Counted from the first letter of the stretch, positions 17,860-26,237 are shown. The stretch: DNA of 64,000 nucleotides from Dyadobacter sp. (GCF_017744695.1 NZ_JAGIAS010000008.1:265082-329081), one strand, 5' to 3'. The notes: generated from the sequence alone by a model not told the origin. A program made the numbers and translations.

Positions 17860-18975
17860 ATGAAAAAACTTTTACAGATCTCAGCCGCATTGGCCATTAC
17901 CCTTTGCGCTACTCAACGTTCATTTTCACAAGGCTGCGTAGCCATTCGCGGCACAGGTAATGCTTGCATGATCGCGCACGCCGACAGCAGTAACCACAGC
18001 CAGTGGGTGGTGAGTGCCAGCGGCCGCTACTTCAAATCATTCCGCCATTTTTCCGGCGCGACCGAAAACAAGGAACGGCTCGTCCAACACACCGAGGTGA
18101 TTAACCACACGGCATCGGTCGATATCAATATCATGCGCATTCTGAACGATCGCTGGTCGTTGATGGTCGATCTCCCGGTTATTTCAAACACCCGTTCTTC
18201 GCTGTATGAACACGGGTTGGTCAACGGCGCCAACAAGTTCAACGAGCGGCACAGTATGCATTCGTTTGGTATCGGCGACCTGCGTATCGCAGCGTACCGT
18301 TGGCTTTTAGATCCTAAGAAGAGCTATCGTGGTAATATCCAGCTGGGTTTGGGCATTAAGCTGCCTACCGGCGATTACAACTACCAGGATTACTGGTACA
18401 ACGTAGGCCCGAACGGTACAAAGGAACTTCGCCCTGTGGACCAGTCCATTCAATTGGGTGATGGCGGAACCGGTGTCACCGTGGAGCTGAACACGTTCTA
18501 TAATATCTTTCACAACTTTGGTGTGTATGGCAATTTCTTTTACCTCGTGAACCCGCGCGAGCAGAATGGCGTACGCACGTACCGCGAAACGCTCTCGCCG
18601 CGCCTTGCCAACGAAGCTATTATGAGCGTACCCGACCAGTACATGGCGCGTGGTGGTTTCAGCTATTCGCTTAATCCGATTTTGAAAGGCTGGGCAGTCG
18701 CGGTGGGTGCTCGCCTGGAAGGTATCCCCGTGCACGACCTCATTGGCGGCAGCGGCGATTTCCGTCGTCCCGGTTACGTATGGAGTGTGGAACCGGGCAT
18801 TACCTATTCGGGTGAGAAATTCAGCTTCTTCGCTACGGTGCCGGTCGCATTCGTCCGGAACCGCACCCAGAGTGTGACCGACAAAGAATACTCCGACAAA
18901 ACCGGTGTTTTCACCCGCGGCGACGCTGCATTTGCGGATTACTCCATCAATGCAGGCGTTTCCTTCAAGTTTTAA
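17860..18975 (+). CDS. Secreted outer-membrane beta-barrel protein of unknown function
   Basis: 371 residues. A clear signal peptide (MKKLLQISAALAITLCATQRSFSQ) precedes a domain rich in alternating amphipathic strands and aromatic residues, ending in Phe (INAGVSFKF), as expected for an outer-membrane barrel. Segments such as LQLGLGIKLPTGDYNYQDYWYNVGP and RWSLMVDLPVISNTRSS resemble transporter/MetA-pathway phenol-degradation-like barrels. The mature start has CVAIRGTGNAC, two cysteines. It stands alone between a promoter-like element and a terminator. Function unknown. Confidence 0.8.
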   Translation: MKKLLQISAALAITLCATQRSFSQGCVAIRGTGNACMIAHADSSNHSQWVVSASGRYFKSFRHFSGATENKERLVQHTEVINHTASVDINIMRILNDRWSLMVDLPVISNTRSSLYEHGLVNGANKFNERHSMHSFGIGDLRIAAYRWLLDPKKSYRGNIQLGLGIKLPTGDYNYQDYWYNVGPNGTKELRPVDQSIQLGDGGTGVTVELNTFYNIFHNFGVYGNFFYLVNPREQNGVRTYRETLSPRLANEAIMSVPDQYMARGGFSYSLNPILKGWAVAVGARLEGIPVHDLIGGSGDFRRPGYVWSVEPGITYSGEKFSFFATVPVAFVRNRTQSVTDKEYSDKTGVFTRGDAAFADYSINAGVSFKF

Positions 18976-18996
18976 TTCGAAATAACAGAACCGAAA

Positions 18997-19029
18997 AAAA
19001 GCCAGGCCTGCATCGCAAGTCTGGCTTTT
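18997..19029. terminator. Hairpin terminator shared by barrel gene and PfpI gene
   Basis: Arms AAAAGCCAG (18997-19005) and CTGGCTTTT (19021-19029) with a 15-base loop lie between two convergent genes. The A-run on the left and T-run on the right allow termination in both directions. Confidence 0.75.
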
Positions 19030-19045
19030 CTATTCAAAATCTTCA

Positions 19046-19627
19046 TTAAATACCGCTGATCTGCACGCCGAGCAGTTTGTAAAACTCTTTCAAAATAGCC
19101 GGGTGACCGGGCCAGGCGGGCGAAGTAACGAGGTTACCGTCCACAACCGCCTGATCTGCGGGGATATTCTTCCAGGTTCCGCCAGCCAATTCGATATCGG
19201 GACCTACGGCTACATAAGCGGTAAGCGTACGCCCCTGCAATACTTTCGCGGCGGTAAGTATCTGTATCCCGTGGCAAATGGCAGCCACCGGCTTGTTAGC
19301 CTCGAAGAAATGGCGGGTAATTTCCAGCACACGCTTGTTAAGTCGTGTGTATTCGGGCGCGCGGCCACCCGCGATGTAGAGCCCGTCATAATCGGCCGGA
19401 TTGATACCATCAAAATCGGCGGTGATCGCAAAACGGTGGCCTTGCGTTTCCTTGTAGGTCTGGTCGCCCACAAAATCATGCACGGCCGTTGGCACAGTGT
19501 CGCCCTTTTGGCGATCGGGAGCGAGCGTATCTACTTCAAACCCGACAGAAAGCAGGGCCTGGTAAGGCACCATAGCCTCATAGTCTTCCACATAATCCCC
19601 TGCCAGCAGCAAAATTTTCTTCGACAT
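19046..19627 (-). CDS. DJ-1/PfpI family protein
   Basis: 193 residues, the usual length of PfpI/YhbO-type proteins. The nucleophile elbow has C118 followed by H119 (VAAICHGIQIL), with the conserved Glu near residue 14 (VEDYEAMVP) and GLYIAGGRAPEY before it. Family members act as intracellular peptidases, glyoxalase III enzymes or glycation-repair proteins; which applies here cannot be read. Single gene on the minus strand with a terminator downstream. Confidence 0.9.
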   Translation of the reverse strand: MSKKILLLAGDYVEDYEAMVPYQALLSVGFEVDTLAPDRQKGDTVPTAVHDFVGDQTYKETQGHRFAITADFDGINPADYDGLYIAGGRAPEYTRLNKRVLEITRHFFEANKPVAAICHGIQILTAAKVLQGRTLTAYVAVGPDIELAGGTWKNIPADQAVVDGNLVTSPAWPGHPAILKEFYKLLGVQISGI

Positions 19628-19680
19628 AATGGTTTAAGGTTAGTGATTAAAGAAGTTGTATTGTGCTTAAAGCTACATGA

Positions 19681-19714
19681 AAATCGGCCTCCTGGTTCCT
19701 CCGGAGGCCGATTT
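19681..19714 (-). terminator. Strong hairpin terminator after the SCO gene
   Basis: Perfect 12-bp arms AAATCGGCCTCC (19681-19692) and GGAGGCCGATTT (19703-19714), loop of 10. On the minus strand it is followed by TTC and lies 2 bases past the SCO stop codon. Confidence 0.8.
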
Positions 19715-19716
19715 TC

Positions 19717-20358
19717 CTATTCATATTCTTTGAGTAACGTCCGGATATCGCGGATGAGCTCGTAGGTACCTTCGTCGGTGGTTCCGTCGTACATGCCGCG
19801 GATGTGGCGGTCTTTATCCAGCAGCACGAAATGCCCGCTGTGCAGGAATCCTCCCGGTGATTTGGCGTCCTCAGCCGCGGTGATGAGGTAATGCCGCTGT
19901 CCAATATTGTAAATCTCCTCACGATCGCCGGTCACAAATTGCCAGGTTGCATTGCTTACGCCCAGATCGTTGGCGTAGGTTTTCAGCACCGCGGGTGTGT
20001 CATGCTCCGGGTCGATGGTGTGGGAAAGAATGCGGACGGCCGGATTGTCCTTAACTTCATCATACACTTTCAGCATATTCTTTTTCATCACCGGGCAGAT
20101 TGTCGGGCAGGTTGTAAAGAAGAAATCCGCGACATAGATTTTGTCTTTGAAATCCTGCTCGGAAACGACCCGGTTATCCTGATTAATGAATGAAAACGCC
20201 GGAATCGACGGATAATCCGTTTCTTCAACAGTTTTTCCCCCGACAGTTTTGATAACAGTTTGAGGTTCTCCCAGATAGGGCAATTTACGGTCTTCACAGG
20301 CAGCCAGCACAGCCGCTGCCAGCAAACCGACGATGATTCTTCGGGTATGCACGCGCAT
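19717..20358 (-). CDS. SCO1/SenC family copper-handling lipoprotein
   Basis: 213 residues. The N-terminus has a signal segment ending in a lipobox AAC with C21, so the protein sits on the periplasmic side of a membrane. The thioredoxin-like domain has the copper-binding CxxxC at C84/C88 (FFFTTCPTICPVM) and a histidine at ~173 (GGFLHSGHF). SCO proteins deliver copper to the CuA centre of cytochrome oxidase or act as thiol redox proteins. The small membrane protein encoded just upstream carries its own cysteine pair and may work with it. Confidence 0.92.
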   Translation of the reverse strand: MRVHTRRIIVGLLAAAVLAACEDRKLPYLGEPQTVIKTVGGKTVEETDYPSIPAFSFINQDNRVVSEQDFKDKIYVADFFFTTCPTICPVMKKNMLKVYDEVKDNPAVRILSHTIDPEHDTPAVLKTYANDLGVSNATWQFVTGDREEIYNIGQRHYLITAAEDAKSPGGFLHSGHFVLLDKDRHIRGMYDGTTDEGTYELIRDIRTLLKEYE

Positions 20359-20442
20359 GATAAATTTTGAGGATAAAGAAATGGGAAATGACGGGCGGAT
20401 GGCCCGGGGCCACGCCTTTCAAAAACTTAAAAAAGAGGATAT

Positions 20443-20895
20443 TTAAACCAGCGGAGGATGAAAAATATCCGCGGCAACCGTGCGGGAAAGGAATGGAGAA
20501 ATATAGTCGAATGCTACGATCAACGGCCGTTGAAAATATTCCGGTGATTTGAAAATGAATGGCTTACCGGTATCCATGGTCTGAAATAACAGATTAGCCA
20601 TGAAAGTTTGCTCCGCGCGGCGCTCGTCCTGCTTTTTCGCATCGACAATCTTTTCGGCGAGGTAACATTGGCCCTCGCATACCACGATCGGATTATCGCG
20701 GTTTATGCAAAGATTGGCGATGATATACTCCTTCCGCAATTCATAATCCAGATACACCAAAGGGATAACCCATGCTTTGATAAGCATCAGGAACGTGAAG
20801 CCCAGGGTAATCCACTGTTTACCGGAAGTTTTCAAGGAATGAATGGAAGATAAAATGCACAAATGCAACGCAAAGCTAATGCCGAAGCCTGACAT
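20443..20895 (-). CDS. Small membrane protein with Cys-rich motif, next to SCO gene
   Basis: 150 residues from ATG at 20895; a TTG at 20835 (KTSGKQWITLGF) would give 131 residues and looks more like related proteins I recall. One hydrophobic stretch precedes NLCINRDNPIVVCEGQCYL, where CEGQC is a CxxxC. Similar short Bacteroidota proteins with an NRDKP..C.GKCYL motif occur near metal-handling genes. It lies 84 bases upstream of the SCO gene on the same strand and is probably co-transcribed, suggesting a role in copper or thiol chemistry. Function not established. A still longer start at 20976 would overlap the tetR promoter. Confidence 0.6.
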   Translation of the reverse strand: MSGFGISFALHLCILSSIHSLKTSGKQWITLGFTFLMLIKAWVIPLVYLDYELRKEYIIANLCINRDNPIVVCEGQCYLAEKIVDAKKQDERRAEQTFMANLLFQTMDTGKPFIFKSPEYFQRPLIVAFDYISPFLSRTVAADIFHPPLV

Positions 20896-20966
20896 AACAA
20901 ATCCCACACACCTCCTCCCCTTCCTCCATCCTCCTTTCTTCCCTAAAAAAATATTTTCGCTTTTAT

Positions 20967-20998
20967 TTTGTACCAATCAGTAAAGTATTATATCTTTG
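20967..20998 (+). promoter_or_regulatory. Promoter of the TetR gene with overlapping operator-like sequence
   Basis: TTTG (20967-20970), 20 bases, then TATCTTTG (20991-20998) matches the Bacteroidota promoter consensus. The imperfect inverted repeat TGTACCAATCAGTAAA (20969-20984) covers the spacer and shares 13 of 16 bases with the site before the OsmC gene, consistent with autoregulation. Confidence 0.75.
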
Positions 20999-21018
20999 TC
21001 ATATCAAACAAAGCGAAA

Positions 21019-21603
21019 ATGGCAGGCAGACCTAAAATATATGACGAAACAGCGATCCTGGACAAGGCGGTGGAAGTCTTTTGGGAGAAAGGATATGCCA
21101 ACGCGACTGCCGACGACTTGCTCCATGCCATGGGAATCGGAAAAGGCAGTTTTTATTTCGCATTCAAAGGCGGCAAGGAAGAATTGTTCCGGAAGTCGAT
21201 GGAACGGGTCGTCGAACTGAACTTCAAAGCGATCCGTGACGCGCTCACAACCTGCGCCGACCCGGTACAGTTTATCAGAGATTTCTTCCTGTCGCTTACC
21301 GGTAACGAGTCGCCGGTTGGTAACAAAGGCTGCTATTTCGGCAACGCATTGATACAAGTGTCGGCCGACGACTCCGGCCTGAAAATGATTGCAGCGAAGT
21401 ACCTTCACTTGCTGGAAGAGATATTCACCGAAGCGGTTCAGAAAGGCAAAGACCTGGGGTTGCTTCAAACCGAGGAACCCGCAGACGCCCTGGGAACCTA
21501 CCTGGTGAACCTCTGGAATGGCATCAACGTGACGCGCAGAATGGAACCGGACCAGCGTAAACTCGCTGAACTGGTCCGTATGAACCTGAAAATCCTGAAT
21601 TAA
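21019..21603 (+). CDS. TetR/AcrR-family transcriptional regulator
   Basis: 194 residues from ATG at 21019 (MAGRPKIYDETAILDKAVEV). Upstream in-frame TTG 20968 lies inside the promoter and is rejected. The HTH is at ~28-48 (NATADDLLHAMGIGKGSFYF), then a ligand-binding helical domain with a conserved NKGCYFGNALIQ segment typical of the YcdC/NemR-like branch that responds to reactive electrophiles. The gene is followed after 74 bases by an OsmC-type peroxidase with a matching operator-like sequence, so it is probably the repressor of itself and of osmC, released by an organic oxidant or electrophile (inference). Confidence 0.9.
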   Translation: MAGRPKIYDETAILDKAVEVFWEKGYANATADDLLHAMGIGKGSFYFAFKGGKEELFRKSMERVVELNFKAIRDALTTCADPVQFIRDFFLSLTGNESPVGNKGCYFGNALIQVSADDSGLKMIAAKYLHLLEEIFTEAVQKGKDLGLLQTEEPADALGTYLVNLWNGINVTRRMEPDQRKLAELVRMNLKILN

Positions 21604-21616
21604 TTTTTTTACCTAA

Positions 21617-21646
21617 TTTTGTACCAAATAGTACAGTTTATTTTCA
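21617..21646 (+). promoter_or_regulatory. Operator-like inverted repeat before the OsmC gene
   Basis: TGTAC (21620-21624), 6 bases, GTACA (21631-21635) is a perfect inverted repeat. It overlaps a candidate promoter, TTTG at 21618-21621 and TATTTTCA at 21639-21646. It shares 13 of 16 bases with the site in the tetR promoter. Confidence 0.65.
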
Positions 21647-21677
21647 AACCATTTTTCAATTTTAAACTCAAAAGATC

Positions 21678-22088
21678 ATGAAACGCAAAGCAACAGCCGT
21701 ATGGAATGGTGATATCAAAACAGGCGCCGGACATATCACAACAGGCAGTACCGTACTCAACCAAACGCAATACTCATTCAACAGCCGCTTCGCCGACGGC
21801 ATCGGCACCAACCCTGAAGAGCTTCTTGCCGCGGCTCACGCGGGATGTTTTACGATGAAGCTAGACCTTGATCTCACCCAGGCAGGCTACACTGTCGACT
21901 CTTTGGAAACGCAATCGGTCGTCACATTGGATAACGGTAAAATCACCAAGTCCGAGCTCACGCTGCAAGCCAAAGTTCCCGGCATTTCAGAAGAAGAATT
22001 TCAGGTAATCGCCAAAGGCGCAGAAGAAACCTGTCCGGTAAGCCAGGCATTCAGCTTCGAAATCGTGTTGAACGCGACGCTACTTTAA
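21678..22088 (+). CDS. OsmC-family peroxiredoxin
   Basis: 136 residues. The two redox cysteines of the family are C57 (AAAHAGCFTMKL) and C119 (GAEETCPVSQAF), with the NPEELLAAAHAGC helix. OsmC enzymes reduce organic hydroperoxides with thiol reductants in the cytoplasm. It follows the TetR gene by 74 bases and has its own promoter-operator region, so it is the likely main target of that regulator. A large hairpin ends the unit. Confidence 0.93.
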   Translation: MKRKATAVWNGDIKTGAGHITTGSTVLNQTQYSFNSRFADGIGTNPEELLAAAHAGCFTMKLDLDLTQAGYTVDSLETQSVVTLDNGKITKSELTLQAKVPGISEEEFQVIAKGAEETCPVSQAFSFEIVLNATLL

Positions 22089-22102
22089 GGAGATTATCAT
22101 TA

Positions 22103-22150
22103 AGGAGTGGTTAACAACTGATTTTTAAACAGTTGCTAGTCGCTCCTTTT
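22103..22150 (+). terminator. Terminator after the OsmC gene
   Basis: AAGGAG at 22103-22108 pairs with CTCCTT at 22144-22149 and CAACTG with CAGTTG in the inner stem around a short A/T loop; a T-run follows to 22153. The stem is long with a few internal mismatches. Confidence 0.75.
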
Positions 22151-22230
22151 TTGCCGTTTGACAATTTTCCGTCACTCATACATATTATAAATACTACAAT
22201 AATCGCCAAAAATTGAGGGGTTGCATGCCA

Positions 22231-22260
22231 TTGCAATCATGTCTGAACCGTTTACTTTTG
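22231..22260 (+). promoter_or_regulatory. Promoter of the small membrane-protein pair
   Basis: TTG (22231-22233), 19 bases, TACTTTTG (22253-22260) fits the Bacteroidota consensus. The ATG of the first small gene is 48 bases downstream. Confidence 0.65.
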
Positions 22261-22307
22261 TAACAAGTACTAGCTAACTTGTCAACCACATCCAAACACA
22301 CTAATCT

Positions 22308-22520
22308 ATGCAATCCTCCATCACAACAACTAAAAAACAATGCAGCGGAGATGAATGGAGCTCCCTGGTTCCTTCGCTGATCTCAACTTCCATGGGCGGC
22401 GCCGTGATCGGCGGTAGCATTGCCAACATTTCCGGCGCTTTGGCAGGCGGCGCATTTGGGATTTTTATCGCCCTTTGCTCCGAATACAAAAGTGCCAGAA
22501 CGTCAACCACCAAGAACTGA
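22308..22520 (+). CDS. Small glycine-rich membrane peptide, unknown
   Basis: 70 residues. A polar head with Ser/Thr is followed by one hydrophobic segment with closely spaced Gly residues (GGAVIGGSIANISGALAGG, ~30-48), a glycine-zipper type helix, then a charged tail. A good promoter precedes it, which supports a real gene. A second small membrane-protein frame follows. It is not a family I recognise; helix packing suggests oligomers in a membrane (inference). A bacteriocin-like peptide is possible but there are no export or immunity genes beside it. Confidence 0.5.
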   Translation: MQSSITTTKKQCSGDEWSSLVPSLISTSMGGAVIGGSIANISGALAGGAFGIFIALCSEYKSARTSTTKN

Positions 22521-22536
22521 GTTTGACTTGGTCGAT

Positions 22537-22857
22537 GTGCTGAATTCAGTTATCAGGGATGTTCTCGCTCCCAGGATCATCTTTGTTTTGGCCGGCTTTG
22601 GAAGCATTGCTTATCTCTTTACATTTTGGTTTCAAAACCGTTTCATTCAAACCAACCTTCCTGACCTGATCAGTACGGGGTTCCAGATTGTGTCCTTTAC
22701 CAGTGGTTTTAAACTGGTTCTTCATGTGTTTATGGACTTGTGTAAACCTGAGGCCGTGATGGAGATGGACAAATTCTATACGGGCTACGGAGGTGCCGCG
22801 GTTCTGTGGATTTCAATTACTACTCTGAAAAAACGGTTCAGGAATCCGGACTACTGA
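22537..22857 (+). CDS. Small membrane protein, unknown
   Basis: 106 residues counted from GTG at 22537; TTG 22528 is an alternative, and the frame is open further upstream where it overlaps the preceding small gene. Two or three hydrophobic segments are visible (APRIIFVLAGFGSIAYLFTF; TGFQIVSFTSGFKLVLHVFM; a short one near the C-terminus). It lies directly after the glycine-rich peptide gene and probably forms a unit with it. No family recognised. Confidence 0.5.
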   Translation: MLNSVIRDVLAPRIIFVLAGFGSIAYLFTFWFQNRFIQTNLPDLISTGFQIVSFTSGFKLVLHVFMDLCKPEAVMEMDKFYTGYGGAAVLWISITTLKKRFRNPDY

Positions 22858-22944
22858 CGGAACCCGGGTTCTTCGATTCAATCTAATGCCAATTCGAACC
22901 AATGAAATCCGGTTTTTTGTTGCATAAGACAAAATGCGACAAAC

Positions 22945-23445
22945 ATGGATAACTTCTTCAAGAGCATAGCGTCGCCGACCGGGACGCTTACGCTGATTGC
23001 CAGCAGCAAGGGATTGAGGGCCGTGCTTTGGAACTATGATCCGCGTAAATCGAGTATAGACTGCGGCGTGGAAGATCCGGACCATCCGGCGCTGCTCGAA
23101 ACGGAAAAGCAGTTGAATGAGTATTTTGCCAAACAGCGCAAAACTTTCTCACTTGAACTCGATTTTGTCGGCAGTGATTTTCAAATACAGGTGTGGGAAG
23201 CGTTGCTGACCATCCCATTCGGCGAAACGAGGACGTATGGTGATATCGCGCGACAGATCGGCAACCCCGATTCGGTCAGGGCCGTAGGCGGTGCAGCCAA
23301 CAAGAACCCCATTCCGATTATAGCGCCTTGTCACCGGGTTGTAGGGGCCAATGGCAAGCTCGTAGGTTTTGGCGGCGGCCTTGAAAACAAAGCACTTCTG
23401 CTCGAACTGGAAGCGCCGTATCGCCAAACCAATTTGTTCGATTAA
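22945..23445 (+). CDS. ogt: Methylated-DNA--[protein]-cysteine S-methyltransferase
   Basis: 166 residues. The C-terminal domain has the active-site motif PCHRV with acceptor C129 and H130 (IIAPCHRVVGANGKLVGFGGG) and the DNA-recognition helix near TYGDIARQIGNPDSVRAVGGA. It repairs O6-alkylguanine by irreversible transfer of the alkyl group to the cysteine. No AraC/Ada domain is fused, so it is the Ogt type. Single gene. Confidence 0.95.
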   Translation: MDNFFKSIASPTGTLTLIASSKGLRAVLWNYDPRKSSIDCGVEDPDHPALLETEKQLNEYFAKQRKTFSLELDFVGSDFQIQVWEALLTIPFGETRTYGDIARQIGNPDSVRAVGGAANKNPIPIIAPCHRVVGANGKLVGFGGGLENKALLLELEAPYRQTNLFD

Positions 23446-23500
23446 ATCGTGTACAATATGGTAACCGATAGTTAACCTATTTACATTCGGGATTTATTCT

Positions 23501-23508
23501 TACCTTTG
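23501..23508 (+). promoter_or_regulatory. -7 promoter element before the ABC-F gene
   Basis: TACCTTTG matches the Bacteroidota -7 consensus. No good TTG lies 19-21 bases upstream. The implied leader to the ATG at 23623 is about 105 bases. Confidence 0.5.
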
Positions 23509-23622
23509 CAACATTATTCACCAACCAGAAACACCAGGTGTAGGAGATCATTTCTTTCAGGAAAATAAATGCACGCGGCCGTGATGGCGGCTGCTATTAT
23601 TCATTCTCAAAAGAAATTTTCT

Positions 23623-25227
23623 ATGCTTTTTCTTCAAGGTGTTACCTATGCACACCCCAATCGAGACGTGCTGTTTTCTGATATAAATCTTACTGTAAAT
23701 AGGCAGGATAAAATCGCCCTCATTGGCAACAATGGCGCTGGGAAATCCACTTTACTCAGCATTCTGGCGGGAAGATTGAAACCTTCATCCGGAACGGCCG
23801 GAGCAGATTCGAAGCCCTATTTCGCTCCCCAGCTCTTTGGTCAGTACAATGCGCTGACGGTTGCCGAAGCACTGGGCATTCACGACAAGTTACTGGCACT
23901 CCGGGAGATCCTGGAAGGCCATTTAACGGACATTAACCTCGAACTATTGGACGACGACTGGGGTATTGAGGAGCGCTGCCAGGAGGCTTTCGCGCACTGG
24001 CAGCTTCACGGAATAGCGCTTTCCCAACCCATGTCCGAGTTGAGCGGCGGACAAAAAACAAAGGTATTCCTGGCGGGTATCATGGTTCATGAGCCGGATA
24101 TCGTGCTGCTCGACGAACCCAGCAACCACCTCGACGCCCCTAGCCGGGCACTTTTGTACGACTATATCCGCTCAACGGCCAATACGCTGGTCGTTGTGAG
24201 CCACGACAGGACGTTACTGAACCTGCTCAATACGGTCTGCGAACTCGGCAGGCGGGGCATTACCATGTATGGTGGCAACTACGATTTTTACGCAGAGCAA
24301 AAGACCATCGAGCATGAGGCGCTAAACCTCGACGTAAAAGCAAAGGAGAAGGCGCTGCGCAAGGCCAAAGAAATCGAAAGAGAGTCGATGGAACGGCAAC
24401 AAAAGCTGGATGCGCGCGGCAAAAAGAAACAGGAAAAGGCGGGGCTGCCTACGATCGTCCAGAATGTATTCCGCAACAGTGCGGAACGCAGCACGGCCCG
24501 GATGAAGGGGATTCACGCCGAAAAAGTGGGAGGAATTGCCCAGGAACTCAGCCATTTGCGTAGCGAATTACCTGCGCTCGATAAAATGAAAGTCGATTTT
24601 GATAATTCGTCATTGCACAAGGGCAAGGTACTTGTAACAGCTAGGCACGTCAATTTCGTCTATGGAGGCCAGCCGCTTTGGCACGAAAACCTCGATTTTC
24701 AGCTCACCAGCGGTGAGCGCATTGCGATCAAAGGAACCAATGGATCCGGAAAAACAACCCTGATACGTATGATCCTGGGTGACCTGCAACCTATGGCAAG
24801 CACCGGAGCGCCGGCTATTATGGAACGAGCTGACTTCAAGTCCATTTACATTGACCAGGATTACTCACTGATCAACAATGCATTGACGGTCTATGAACAG
24901 GCTCAGCAATTTAATTCCGGCGCATTACAAGAGCACGACATCAAAATCCGGCTCAACCGCTTCTTGTTTACCCGGGAATATTGGGATAAACCCTGTATAA
25001 ATCTCAGCGGCGGAGAAAAAATGCGGCTCATGCTCTGCTCGTTGGCCGTTGCCACGCAAGCACCGGATATGATTATCCTCGACGAACCGACCAATAATCT
25101 CGACATTCAGAACATCGGCATACTCACGGCCGCAATCAACGAATACCGCGGAACACTACTTGTGGTGTCACATGACGCACATTTTCTGCGGGAGATTGCG
25201 GTGGAAAGGGAAATCCTGCTGAGCTAA
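23623..25227 (+). CDS. ABC-F family ATP-binding protein
   Basis: 534 residues from ATG 23623 (MLFLQGVTYAHPNRDVLF), the point where family homology begins; ATG 23569 in the same frame would add 18 residues. Two ATPase domains are visible: Walker A GNNGAGKST with signature LSGGQKTK, and GTNGSGKTT with signature LSGGEKMR. A charged linker lies between them (~235-320). There are no membrane helices. ABC-F proteins bind the ribosomal E site and rescue stalled or antibiotic-blocked ribosomes. Whether this one is a housekeeping or a resistance type is not evident. Confidence 0.92.
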   Translation: MLFLQGVTYAHPNRDVLFSDINLTVNRQDKIALIGNNGAGKSTLLSILAGRLKPSSGTAGADSKPYFAPQLFGQYNALTVAEALGIHDKLLALREILEGHLTDINLELLDDDWGIEERCQEAFAHWQLHGIALSQPMSELSGGQKTKVFLAGIMVHEPDIVLLDEPSNHLDAPSRALLYDYIRSTANTLVVVSHDRTLLNLLNTVCELGRRGITMYGGNYDFYAEQKTIEHEALNLDVKAKEKALRKAKEIERESMERQQKLDARGKKKQEKAGLPTIVQNVFRNSAERSTARMKGIHAEKVGGIAQELSHLRSELPALDKMKVDFDNSSLHKGKVLVTARHVNFVYGGQPLWHENLDFQLTSGERIAIKGTNGSGKTTLIRMILGDLQPMASTGAPAIMERADFKSIYIDQDYSLINNALTVYEQAQQFNSGALQEHDIKIRLNRFLFTREYWDKPCINLSGGEKMRLMLCSLAVATQAPDMIILDEPTNNLDIQNIGILTAAINEYRGTLLVVSHDAHFLREIAVEREILLS

Positions 25228-25241
25228 GTAAGGTTAGCTCA
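25220..25241 (+). terminator. Short hairpin at the end of the ABC-F gene
   Basis: TGAGCTAA (25220-25227) and TTAGCTCA (25234-25241) form a perfect 8-bp stem with a 6-base loop that starts at the stop codon; CTTTATC follows. The U-run is weak. Confidence 0.5.
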
Positions 25242-25253
25242 CTTTATCAAACT

Positions 25254-25295
25254 CCGGAGAATGCTGGTTCACCTCCATAATCCTTCATTCTCCGG
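25254..25295. repeat. Inverted repeat at the end of the broken MuiA-family gene
   Basis: CCGGAGAATG (25254-25263) and CATTCTCCGG (25286-25295) are perfect 10-bp arms around a 22-base spacer. It may be a terminator for the minus-strand pseudogene, whose stop codon lies in the right arm. Confidence 0.5.
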
Positions 25296-26081
25296 CCACG
25301 TAGCCGCTTTGGGGATATTTGACGGCATAACGCAAGTTCAACTCCTTGCTTTCCCCCGCCGGTAAAGACAAAGTCCATGTCAGCTCGCCGGTATAGTCAT
25401 CCAACTTGGCATCCGGCGCCGATTTATCGAACACCTCGATATCCTTGCTCCGCGCCAAAGGATACTGATCTTTGACCACGATTCGGGCGGGCGCCTTTTT
25501 GGTGTTTCGTAAAACAATACGGTACGTGCGATTTTCGGTCACATTATTGCCCAGAAACTGCCTCTTAGTGTAACTCTTGACCTGCTCACGATGCACAGAC
25601 ATCGATTTATCTACTCCAAATGAAAGACTGAGCGTATCCGACGCATTAGCCGGATCGAGGCGGGTTTTACCGACGTAGCTGTTTTCGAGGTACAGGTTTA
25701 CGTCGCCCGGAAGCAAATTCAGGTTCGCCCATGACGGGAGATAGGCATTCAGGAAAACTTCTTGCCGCACTTTTGGAACAGCCAGGTATTCGTAGTAGCT
25801 GTCGGAAATTTGTTCTGTTTTCAAATCGGCAAAACCGACAATACCGTCAGATCCGCGAGCCCTGAAAGCCGGATACTCTCCTTATCCAGCGAACCGGACA
25901 GGCCTTTGAATATCAACTCATGTGTACTTTCATCCAATGTCACGGAAATGTCCCTCGTCACTTCCGCCCCGTTTCGGTAAATCGTGACCTGCCCGATGTT
26001 GCTGTTTACGACCTGTGTCTTTTGCGCAAGTCCCTGAAACGATAAAAAGGTTATGACAATGCTGAGGGAAAGGAGCCGCAT
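25285..26081 (-). pseudogene. MuiA-family (DUF4140/DUF4139) gene with internal deletion and frameshift
   Basis: The first 86 codons (26081-25821) encode a signal peptide and a DUF4140-like N-terminus (VTIYRNGAEVTRDISVTL, then LTVLSV), ending at TGA. In the next frame, from about 25824, 179 codons encode the DUF4139 C-terminal half (EYLAVPKVRQEVFLNAYL, NLLPGDVNLYLENSYVGKT, ending in LRYAVKYPQSG). Intact members are roughly 500-650 residues with a coiled coil between the two parts. That middle is missing and the frames do not join, so the gene has lost an internal piece of around 300 codons. The remaining domains are well preserved, which suggests recent loss or an assembly artefact. Confidence 0.8.
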
Positions 26082-26237
26082 GTTTGAATTCGATTAAGGT
26101 GAGTCGGGATTGTCTGAGGATAATGTTCAAAAAGTAATCAAAAAAAGTAAAATACGAATGCTTTAAGTAACTCTTGCTTAACCAAGGGCACTTCTCACTT
26201 ACCCTGCATTCCCTTATCTTTAACCAAAAAATACAGC

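Noticed and set aside
20968..21018. TTG start for the TetR gene at 20968
   Set aside because: It lies inside the -33/-7 promoter; family homology begins at the ATG at 21019.
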